Source: Hydractinia symbiolongicarpus
Lineage: Eukaryota > Cnidaria > Hydrozoa > Anthoathecata > Hydractiniidae
Direction: 5' to 3'
NCBI RefSeq assembly: GCF_029227915.1
Contig: NC_079885.1
Span: 7,748,001 to 7,812,000 of the forward strand
DNA length: 64,000 nt
Shown: piece by piece, positions 1 through 7,841 of the stretch
How positions within the stretch are numbered: the first letter of the stretch is position 1
How the letters are laid out: the number at the start of each line of letters is the position of its first letter
Translations under genes and position numbers: made by a program
The notes under the pieces: model-generated
Seen by the model: the letters and a program-made list of their open reading frames with translations, nothing else
Databases searched by the model: none
Told to the model about the DNA's origin: nothing

Positions 1-2
1 TG

Positions 3-122
3 ACCCTTTTCGAATCATCGAACGTCATCCCATTGATTCAGAAGATCTCCGAAGAGATTTCCAAGAAACGAGAGCAGAAAATGAAACAATCAACAATCAA
101 AGACTTTTTCGAAAAATTATGA
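3..122 (+). pseudogene. C-terminal end of a Tigger/pogo transposase (partial at window edge)
   Basis: The frame enters from the window edge and ends in TGA at 120-122. Its last residues read KQSTIKDFFEKL. The complete Tigger transposase at 52722-54281 ends in CSIKDFFKS, so the two share the same type of tail. A lysine-rich stretch ending in a short hydrophobic IKDFF peptide is typical of this group. A Tigger-like terminal inverted repeat follows 150 bases downstream, which supports the call. Only about 39 residues are visible, so I cannot tell whether the rest of the gene is intact. Confidence 0.65.
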
Positions 123-298
123 ATTTAGTATTTCATTGTTCTAACTCGAAAATACAAAAAATAGTTCGAAAGTAAACCTGGGAAAGACTTTTTTCATCGA
201 ATTAGGTCAAAAATATGAAAACTCATCTAGTTCGAAACTCATGTAATTCGAACAAAATTCTCGGTCCCTTGAGAATTCGAATTACATGAGTTCAACTG
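123..298 (+). repeat. 3' non-coding end and right TIR of a Tigger-like element
   Basis: The outer end (276-298) is the inverse of a TIR that starts CAGTTGAACTCATG. It is followed by TA at 299-300, the target dinucleotide of Tc1/mariner and pogo elements. Inside it, 238-252 and 276-290 form a perfect 15-bp inverted repeat (CTCATGTAATTCGAA and its complement) around a 23-base loop. TTCGAA motifs recur through the region, as they do in the ends of the Tigger at 51768-54558. The left end lies outside the window. Confidence 0.65.
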
Positions 299-305
299 TA
301 TTTAG

Positions 306-584
306 AAATACAGTATTGACGAGGAAGGTGCAAAGATACCGCTATTCAAAATCGCGTACTCTAAGCCAAATCGAAGATACGGAGCAAAAATTATAAAAGA
401 AGATAAAAGTTATGACTACTTAACTTACATCATACGCAGAGTCTTAAAACGGTCTCTATGCATGCGGAAAGCTACAAAGAAAAGTCGTTTAAAACGAAAA
501 TGTTCATTAAAGATTGCTCCAGAAAACCGACCAGCGAAAGAACAAATTATAGAAAATGCATTGAAATACAAACGCATTAAATAA
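306..584 (+). CDS. Open frame, possible terminal coding exon of an unknown gene
   Basis: A 92-codon frame opens directly after TTTAG at 301-305, a plausible splice acceptor, and closes with TAA at 582-584. It has no early ATG. The C-terminal half is strongly basic (many Lys and Arg), while the N-terminal part reads KYSIDEEGAKIPLFKIAYSK. An AATAAA-like signal overlaps the stop codon (580-585). The Tigger element upstream ends only five bases before the presumed exon, so it would lie in the preceding intron. I do not recognise the protein. It could also be the tail of another transposon gene. Confidence 0.35.
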   Translation, partial: KYSIDEEGAKIPLFKIAYSKPNRRYGAKIIKEDKSYDYLTYIIRRVLKRSLCMRKATKKSRLKRKCSLKIAPENRPAKEQIIENALKYKRIK

Positions 585-978
585 ATTGTGGTTTATGTAC
601 TTTTATATTTCCTAGATAATTATAAACCTCGTTCCCAGTACCCCTATTCTATCCCTCTCAATTAGCAAACAAAAATAAATTGGTTCCAGGTTATTCATAA
701 TCACACTTTGTATATATATATATATATTTTAACCAACTGTAAATATTTTGAAAAATGTGCAAACTCGTTTGCACTACAGCTTTCTGTTTATTTTTTAATA
801 TAAAAAAGTACTGAGTGCGAGGTTGTTTTTAATTTACAATCAAGTATTCTCGTCGTCAACTTCATTTGTCCAAACAAATCAATTTCAGGTATTTCTTCAC
901 CTTCTTTGAAGCCAGTATACACCCTATTCGGTTAAGGTCAAGGTAAGGTCAAATTATATAGGTACCCTGTAGCTGGAA
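585..978. other. Gap: AT-rich, no gene seen
   Basis: No convincing reading frame. It contains a (TA)n run at about 712-726 and several AATAAA-like hexamers, including one around 674. Confidence 0.5.
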
Positions 979-1263
979 TTATTTTATAGTGTCCACCTCG
1001 TTACAGCACAAACACTCAACAGCTGAAGACATCCTCTCGCACTTTTCACATAAGCACCATTCACTGACATCTATATGTGTGCGAGAAGCAGCGGGTGATT
1101 CTGGTGCGTCCGCTTTATCGTCATTATAAGAGGGAATTTGTTGTTTGTTATTGGGTCGTTCTGGCTCAAACTGAAATCCAATTACGTTTACACTTGTTTG
1201 TGAACATAATTGATAAACGTAAAAAAATTCTGTTGGGAATAACATTAACTTTTTTTTCTTCAT
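979..1263 (-). CDS. Fragment with a P2X7-type cysteine-rich zinc motif
   Basis: The 94-residue minus-strand frame ends in WCLCEKCERM followed by ECLCC and a Glu. This spacing (WCxCxxC, about ten residues, CxCC) resembles the cysteine-rich intracellular C-terminal domain of P2X7 receptors, which also occurs in many stand-alone invertebrate proteins. The N-terminal half holds a GFQFEPE motif followed by a low-complexity acidic/proline linker, an arrangement I associate with those invertebrate proteins. The frame stops right after the motif, where homologues normally continue, so this is either one exon or a truncated copy. I see no receptor transmembrane segments here. Confidence 0.45.
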   Translation of the reverse strand: MKKKKLMLFPTEFFYVYQLCSQTSVNVIGFQFEPERPNNKQQIPSYNDDKADAPESPAASRTHIDVSEWCLCEKCERMSSAVECLCCNEVDTIK

Positions 1264-1496
1264 TTCTCTTTCTGCAACCCAAAGAATACGTCATTGCATA
1301 AATTGCGCATATTAATGTTTTTACCCAGTCCTTTTCCGCGTTCGAAGTTCAGTAAAGATGGCGATTGAGAATGGCATAGTCAAGTAAACAAATTCAGTTT
1401 AAACTTATGAAAGACAATTTTGGTTGTATTTAAATGCTTTTTTCTTTACTTTTGTACCGAGATGTAAGTAATATCAAGTTTTAATTTTTTACCGGA

Positions 1497-2100
1497 CAGT
1501 ACCTTTAAATCGGATGGTGCAACTCTAACAACTGCTTTATCGTCACATCTTAACCATAAGCCACAGCTGCGATCTTTAATGAATGCCCAATAGCGACCTG
1601 CTCATAGGGTGCCCGAATGATTAATAGTGGCAGCTAACAAATATTTGTTGTTAAATGATATGCCATCCGTTGGCTGAGAGCGAACTCTAAAAATATCGTC
1701 ATTTGAAGCAAGGCAGGTAACAAATTTGTTATAATTCAGGGTTCCTCCATCAAGAAACGTAAACCTCTTCAGTTGGATAATTAGAATGTCTCCACACTGG
1801 GTGAAAACCGTTTCGCTTGTACTGTATTGATAAGAAGAGCACTGCGGGCAAAGCCACCTGTCATTTCTAGACAAACTTTTGGGCTGCAAAAAACAATTAA
1901 TTGAATCTGTAATGCTGTTTGAGATAGGGAGTGGCAAAATAGGCATAGTTTCCTCCCTGATAGTTGATAAGAAGCATGCATTACATGACGTCATAGTGAT
2001 TATAATGTTGGTGATGATATTATTTGCGATAACCAAAGGGCCTGTAATTCACCCAAGACATGAAGCAGTGTTTCTGGCACGTCCTGCTGGGTATTAATGT
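1497..2100 (-). pseudogene. Broken USP (C19) domain from the RT-RLE-USP retroelement family
   Basis: Read on the minus strand, this piece gives NTQQDV (the QQD box), then CNAC and CPQC (the two zinc-binding CxxC pairs), the ILIIQLKRF strand, and INHSGTL leading to the His box. These match the USP of the element at 10757-13798 in order and spacing. It is dead in at least three ways. There is a one-base frameshift near 2045-2055. A stop codon sits directly after INHSGTL, near 1610. The histidine of the GHYWAY motif has become Arg (GRYWAF). The N-terminal Cys box is missing. It appears to be an old fragment of a retroelement copy, not a host deubiquitinase. Confidence 0.75.
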
Positions 2101-2642
2101 TGAATTGGGTTATATTACAATAGACATAATGGTTATAGAAATTGCTATCTTGGTCCTAATGGATCACCTCATAATGGCACAAATAAAAGAAATGCCAACC
2201 CAGATAAAAATGAACGAAGACAATACTCAGAAAGAAACAACAACTTTTGCGATTATTATAAAAAGACGTACACAGTTATACTGTCATAAATTGAAAGAAG
2301 ATATGGATCAAGCACATCAAGCAGCTGAAAGAGCAGTTAACACTCCTTTGATCACGCTAAAAATCCAAATAAATCAAAACCCATATAAAATTCACCCTTT
2401 CAACTGGTCAAATATTTATAGCATTGGTAAACACTGGAGCAACAACTACTACAATTCCATATTCGGAAGCAGAAAGAATGAGTTTAAAAATCTATAAACC
2501 ATCACTAAAGCTTGCCCAATATCCAAAATTTAAATTTAAAAATCGAAATTCAGAAATCAAAATTCCGAAAATAAAAATGACAGGTGGTACAATTGACAGG
2601 TGGTACAATTCTTGCATACCACTATTCGTACCATATTTATGA
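2101..2642 (+). pseudogene. Decayed LTR-retrotransposon gag zinc knuckle and aspartic protease
   Basis: Across two reading frames the region shows a degenerate CCHC-like knuckle (CDYYKK, then CHKL) near 2250-2300. At 2424-2462 the text VNTGATTTTIP resembles the retropepsin motif DTGA. The catalytic Asp codon is now Asn, so the protease would be inactive. The order knuckle then protease is that of Ty3/gypsy gag-pol. Neither frame is continuous, and no polymerase follows. Confidence 0.45.
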
Positions 2643-2998
2643 TGCAAAAGCTTTAGGTTTCCTGCATTTTTCAGCTGACCCCTGGAACTTTTGCATATTT
2701 AGGGGTGGCCTAAACTGTGCATTTAAAAGGGCCTAGACCTTGCATTAGTCCCCTATTTTGGTGTGTCCTGGTACTATGTAATCCCTCCAGTGGGAGGGGA
2801 TGAGCAAGTAGCACGATTGATTTACACACAATAGAAAAAATAGATCCATCATTTATGTTTTACATTGGCCGTGACAGGCATCGCACAGAAAGAACACTGC
2901 GGAGAAGTCAAGTAGCCGTATAAAGAGTGGCAATGATTTACAAGGTATACTTTATTCACACAATTGTAGACCCATAGGGTTTAAAATAACTATAATAA
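2643..2998. other. Gap: no gene seen
   Basis: No frame or repeat that I can assign. Short direct word repeats (GACAGGTGGTAC, twice near 2580-2605) lie just upstream. Confidence 0.4.
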
Positions 2999-3208
2999 AT
3001 TTATTTTTGTTTATTATACCCTGATGTTACATCGGTGTATATAACAGAAGAGTTCGGTTCCTCAGAATTTCTAAATCTGGATGGGACGTTTGATTGCCTT
3101 CAGTTGCCTTCTGGCACTTATTACCAAGTGAAAGGAAAACCACTTCAAGGCATGACTCAGGTTGGAAACAATGTTGCAAACATCTTCGTACACGATGTCA
3201 ATGGGTAG
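2999..3208 (+). CDS. Short open frame, unknown
   Basis: About 70 codons without an ATG, closing with TAG at 3206-3208. The composition looks protein-like (SSEFLNLDGTFDCLQLPSG, a glycine-rich loop, then NIFVHDVNG) rather than random AT-rich translation. A GGTAAG splice-donor-like sequence lies about 55 bases after the stop. It may be an exon or a transposon remnant. I do not recognise it. Confidence 0.25.
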   Translation: MYFCLLYPDVTSVYITEEFGSSEFLNLDGTFDCLQLPSGTYYQVKGKPLQGMTQVGNNVANIFVHDVNG

Positions 3209-4017
3209 AGGCGGCTGCAGTTTAAAAGTTCTTCTGGCCAATTATTAGAGAACAAAAAAAATCGGTAAGTTGATATTATTCCACACTAAACATTGTAATT
3301 TTGCACATTCATAAATTATAAATACTCATGACAGTTAATCAGAAACGAATTTCATTCTTAACAATAACAGAAGCAGAAACAAACGTCGACGCAATCACGG
3401 AGATAACGTTAGTGTTACTGCAAGAAGGTGGTTTGCGATATGAGGACTCCACAGCCACAAGAGGTGTGTGTGTATATCTGAAATTTCGGTTATGTTTTTC
3501 CTCTTCGCTTCCTTTTAAGCTTAGAAGAACAAGCACACATGCCATTAATTTTGGTGATTAGTTTTAATGCCCCTAACTTCTTTAGATGTAAAGAAATAAA
3601 GATTTCACTAAACAGTTAAATAAAAATTTGTTTTAATCATTTTCCAAATAGGTAACTAATTCTCCACGTTAAAAAATATCCATCCCTTCCAAAATATTTA
3701 ACTTTAATTTATTTTTAGAAGAAATAAAGGAAAAACTTCTAACCTCACCAGAATCGGCCAATCTGGCGAAATATTAACTTGTGAGGACCAGGATACACCA
3801 GAGGCAACTCAACGATCATTATCATCTGTAAGGATCTGTGAGAAGGCGAAACAAAGCTTCGAGTGCTTGATATGTCTTGGTTGAGTCGAGTTAAAGAGGG
3901 TTGAGTTATTGTTCGTGGCAAAAGATTACGAACTTTTTTTGAAACAAATAATATGATGATAAAGTGCTTGCAAAAATACGTTCTGTCTTTCCGAATTTAT
4001 AAATCTTAAAAAACACC
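3209..4017. other. Gap: no gene seen
   Basis: Only short overlapping frames on both strands with no recognisable motif. Confidence 0.4.
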
Positions 4018-5205
4018 ACTGTTCTTTTTAAAAAAATATTCTAAACACTCCTTCTTTAACACTAAAGTTGTTCTAACCAAAACATGGTATCTGTTTAATA
4101 AGAACTTCTACACTCAAACAGACGGAGTTGCCATGGGAGGCCCTGCATTATCAGTAGTCGCAGAAATATACATGCAAGCACACGAGACAACAGTATTAGT
4201 CACATCAGACAGACGTCCAAAGGTGTGGAAAAGATTTGTTGACGACGTATTCGCCATAATCAAAAGATCTCATCTAGAAGAGTTTCATGAACACATCAAC
4301 GGCCTACATCGACAAATCAAATTCACTGTTGAGCTTGAACACGATGGAAGTATCGCTTTTCTGTACACTTTGGTCAAACGCAAGAATGGTTCCATTTCAG
4401 TTTCAGTGTATCGTAAACCAACACACACTGACCAGTACCTTAACTTCGAATCAAACCATCAGAAACCTTGCAAAGAAAGTGTCATATCTTCATTACTGAA
4501 TCGTGCCAACAGCGTAGTCAGTGATAAACAGGAGAGGAAAATAGAAATTCGAGGTGTAAGAAATGAATTAATCGCAAATGGATACAGTCATAAAGTCATC
4601 ACGCAAGTAGAAAATAAAATGAAGAAAAGATGTAACGGAGACAACAAGGAAACATCAGAGGAATTTATCGCACCAGCATTCCTACCCTTCGTACCAGGTA
4701 CCAGCGAGATCCTTCGTCAAGTTTTAAGGCAACACAAGATCAAATGCATTCTTACCTCTAAAGACACCCTAGAAGCACTTTGACTAAACCAAAAGACAAA
4801 ATAAACCTGGAAGAACAAAGCAATGTTGTTTACGAAATCCCGTGTAAAGATTGTGATGCAGTGTATAAAGGCGAAACAAAAAGAAAGTTTAAGCAACGAG
4901 TACAAGAACATATGCGCGCAGTGAGAAACGGAGATGCGAAGAAAAACAAAATTGCGAACCACAGCTGGAGCAGAAGTCATCAGTTTAATTGGGATGAAAA
5001 GAAAATCATTGACAGAGAATCCAGAACAACGGCCAGGAAGATTAAAGAAACCATCAACAGTGTAGAACGTAACAAACACAAAACAGCATCTCGTATCAAC
5101 TTCCCGAAATTTGGTTACCAGCCCTACAGAAGAAGTAGTTACCTACATCCAGATCCGAAAATGTTAATTACCGTAATTAACTGTAATTATCAGCTCGTTT
5201 CTGAT
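4018..5205 (+). pseudogene. Penelope-like element: reverse transcriptase end plus GIY-YIG endonuclease
   Basis: The first frame (ATG at 4133, but open from about 4018) contains FYTQTDGVAMGGP, then RFVDDVFAI, the YxDD-type catalytic box of Penelope-like RTs, followed by the thumb segment YRKPTHTDQYL. The second frame (from about 4770) contains VVYEIPCKDCDAVYKGET and then R and EH, the GIY-YIG endonuclease with the extra cysteines seen in animal Penelope elements. The two domains are normally one protein. Here a +1 frameshift near 4765-4783 separates them, and the N-terminal two-thirds of the RT is missing. The copy is 5'-truncated and inactive. Confidence 0.8.
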
Positions 5206-5274
5206 TGGTTAATTTTTATGAATTTCGATCCTCTGCAATTATATAAATACATGCGCAACATCATTTTACTTTGC

Positions 5275-5312
5275 CCGATGATGAGAGAAGGATCTCCCGA
5301 AACGTCGCCTAC
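5275..5312 (+). ncRNA. Possible hammerhead-like core at the Penelope 3' end
   Basis: The sequence contains TGATGA, a GAGA/TCTC helix with an AGGA loop, and CGAAACGTC. Penelope-like elements are known to carry hammerhead ribozymes, whose core is CUGAUGA, helix II, GAAA. Here two extra C residues sit before GAAA, the base before TGATGA is A rather than C, and I could not find a matching helix III or cleavage site. It is at best a decayed ribozyme. Confidence 0.25.
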
Positions 5313-5740
5313 TAAAGAGGTGGCAAGCCACCGCAATCATGAACTCAACCTGTTAGGTCTTTGGAAATAAGCTAGAAGTTGTACTGCTCTAAAGAACATG
5401 CCTTTAAAAGCACAATTCTCCCTTTTTACAAGGAATTAATTAAAAAAAATATTAAAAAAAATAAAACGGACACAACACATTTGAAAAGATGAACAGAACT
5501 TTAATCAAGGGCAGGTAGGTTTCGACCCATATTTCTGAACCTAAGTACCCTGGATGTCTAGCTGGGTCACCTCGAAGAGGTCCGCGGACGGTCATCAGCA
5601 GAAACTAGACATCCCTATCTTCCTAAAATTAACTTTGACCACTTTCTTTTCAAATGTGCTATTCCTTGTTTTTAACTCAGGTAATAAGTGGAGCCGTTAC
5701 TCTCCAAAGACAAGATACTGTGTGCTATTAGTTTCAAGAA
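5313..5740 (-). mobile_element. 3'-UTR fragment (B class) of the RT-RLE-USP family, minus orientation
   Basis: This is the reverse complement of 17440-17815. From its own 5' to 3' it carries part of the GGAG/CTCC module (near 5730), the three-way-junction element with its 10-bp outer stem (5552-5561 with 5605-5614), an AGAGG-type hairpin remnant, and the terminal hairpin GGTGGC-TT-GCCACC (5319-5332). It begins within a module and has no coding sequence, so it looks like a 5'-truncated copy. It abuts the end of the Penelope copy. Confidence 0.65.
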
Positions 5741-5865
5741 ATGATAAACTTGCCACAGTAATATGAATACTGAACAGACAAACCGAAATAACATCTTCAC
5801 TAAAGTTGATAGCGTTACTGACTTTGCGCATGAACACTCTTCTTCATAGAGCCTCAAAATTTTAC

Positions 5866-6517
5866 CTTTCCAAAGAATAAGAAGCCACTGGAGAACTTTT
5901 ATATTCTCCCCTTTAAAGGGATGATTAAAAGGTAATGGATTTCGGCTGTACTGAAACAAACACCTATGAATGTGGAAACATGAGGACTGGTGAAATTCAC
6001 TCACACTTGGGATCTGGTGCGGGCCCTTGAGTAAGCATCCCCTGCCTCCTGTAAGACACCAGCCACATTCATTGACACCATCCACCAAAACCAATAACTT
6101 TTGTTAAACGTTGGGAAAAGAAGAGTCGGAACTACAATTTGTATCGTTGTTGCTTTTACCTACTGACACAGAGCCCAGGGCTAAGAAAGGTAGACTTGGA
6201 ACTCAGCCCTTAGAAAGGTTGTGGCAAAGAATGAAAACCAGGAAACCTGGAAACAAAAAAGCTTTCCGCCCTTAGACATGAAGACTTAAGAAATCGTATC
6301 GTAATGCTTGGGCTGACCAAGAAACCGCCCCTTAGAAAGGTAGACTTGGAACCCAGCGGCGGCAACCCAGAAAACCATTGCATATCGTCTTGAACTTAAA
6401 CAAGTAATTCACTTCACCACCCAGTCAACTTTTATGCTTCGAAATCTGCCGCGCTCCATTCTTTGGAAGCAGTTATCAATCGTCTTGAGATTGCAATTGA
6501 AGACCCATCCTAACCAA
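5866..6517 (-). repeat. 0.6-kb dispersed repeat, copy 1
   Basis: This stretch recurs as a direct repeat at 6650-7226 and inverted at 22398-23150. A central segment (on the minus strand, near 6020-6075) reads GGGGATGCTTACTC, then GATCCCA-like text, which reminds me of the central domain of widespread animal SINEs; I give no family name. All copies share a short spurious frame beginning MVL-DGVNEC, caused by the repeat itself. I found no protein motif, clear TIR or tRNA-like head. Confidence 0.6.
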
Positions 6518-6559
6518 TGAAGAACACACACTCTTCAGTCACTAAAAACAAAAGCCTTC

Positions 6560-6650
6560 GCAATCTATGGTCTTTCCCACCGTCATTGGTCTTTCCCACA
6601 GTCACTAGTCTTTTCAAGTGTCAACCAGTCTTTCCTAGCAGTCATCTGAA
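6560..6650. repeat. About 20-bp tandem repeat, GGTCTTTCCCA units
   Basis: At least four degenerate units of GGTCTTTCCCACNGTCANT follow one another. The reverse complement (GGGAAAGACNAGTG) recurs at 24115-24186, also near a copy of the 0.6-kb repeat or the RT element family. No coding content. Confidence 0.55.
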
Positions 6651-7226
6651 TCTGTGTAAGAAACAGGAAAAGAGAATAGGAGTAACTACATCGAATGCAG
6701 ATATAACTAGCCTTTTAAGACAGAGATGTTAATGAAAAAAAGGAGGTTTCTCTCCAAAGAATAAAAAACCACTGGAAAACTTATGTATTCTCCCCTTTAC
6801 AGGGATGATCGAAAAGCTAATGGATTTCGGCTGTACTGAAACAAACACCTATGAATGTGGAAACATGAGGATTGGTGAAATTCACTCACATTTGGGATCT
6901 GGTGCGGGCCCTTGAGTAAGCATCCCCTGCCTTCTGCAAGACACCAGCCACATTCATTGACACCATCCGCCAAAACCAATAACTTTTGTTAAACGTTGGG
7001 AAAAGAAGAGTTGACAACTACATTGTATCGTTGTTGCTTTTACCTACTGACACAGAGCCCAGGGCTAACAAAGGTAGACTTGAAACCCAGCCCTTAGAAA
7101 GGTTGTGGCAAAGAATGAAAAGCAGGAAACTTGAAAACAAAAAAGCTTTCCGCCCTTAGGACATGAACACTTGAGAAATCGTATCGTTATTCTTGGGCTG
7201 ACCAAGAAACCGCCCCTTAGAAAGGT
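6650..7226 (-). repeat. 0.6-kb dispersed repeat, copy 2
   Basis: A direct repeat of 5866-6300 with a few per cent difference, plus an extra 90 bases at the low-coordinate side that also occur at 23060-23150. It breaks off inside the CCTTAGAAAGG segment at about 7226. Both direct copies probably derive from one family inserted twice, or from a local duplication. Confidence 0.6.
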
Positions 7227-7319
7227 TCTGATCAATGGTTCTTGGGTTTCGCTGGAAGATCAGTGTGTGATACATCAACTTAATTATAGCTCGAACCCAG
7301 AAAAGTTCGGTATTTGTAC

Positions 7320-7615
7320 ATAAGTTTGTTCGCGACAGCAAGGCAGATCCACTAGTCGACAAGATGGAACTTGTTCAAACTAATCCTTTATATGCTTTCA
7401 TCAAATACGGCGATGGTAGAGAATCGAGTGTATCGCTGCGTGACACGAAGTGCCAGGGATAGATGCACACCCTCCAAGTCCTCCTGCAGATGAACCTCGC
7501 ATGGATCAAATGCACACCGATAGAGGCAGCATCTCCTGTGGATCGAAAGTTAACACCAGGAGTCGCCTCCAAAAGAGTCAATGATTGATGCTGACTCCGT
7601 CCCTCGTGGAGGGAG
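7320..7615 (+). pseudogene. LTR-retrotransposon pol C-terminal fragment
   Basis: The plus-strand text NPLYAFIKYGDGRESSVSLR, ending near 7433, resembles the small beta domain at the C-terminal end of some Ty3/gypsy integrases. The next 150 bases have stop codons and shifts. A basic, proline-rich tail can be picked out near 7540-7580. No upstream integrase core is present; the 0.6-kb repeat lies there instead. Weak call based on one motif. Confidence 0.35.
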
Positions 7616-7841
7616 GACCATGAACGTTAAGTATTGTGCGTTAGATGAATAATTTAGTGCGGAAAATGACGTGATATTTAGGACTTTTTTCTGAACTCTT
7701 GTTGTGTTGTTTATATTTGTTTGTTCCCTTAGGCTAGTACAAATTATGGTTTTAAAGCCTTACAATTAAAAAGGTCTTGCGTCATCTCAAGATTCGCTCA
7801 TGTTTTGCTACGCGAAAATGTGTATAAACTTTCCTAAATTG

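Noticed and set aside
5866-7000. Repeated small proteins beginning MVL-DGVNEC
   Set aside because: They occur in all copies of one repeat, end at different points and have no start context or domain; conservation is of DNA, not protein.
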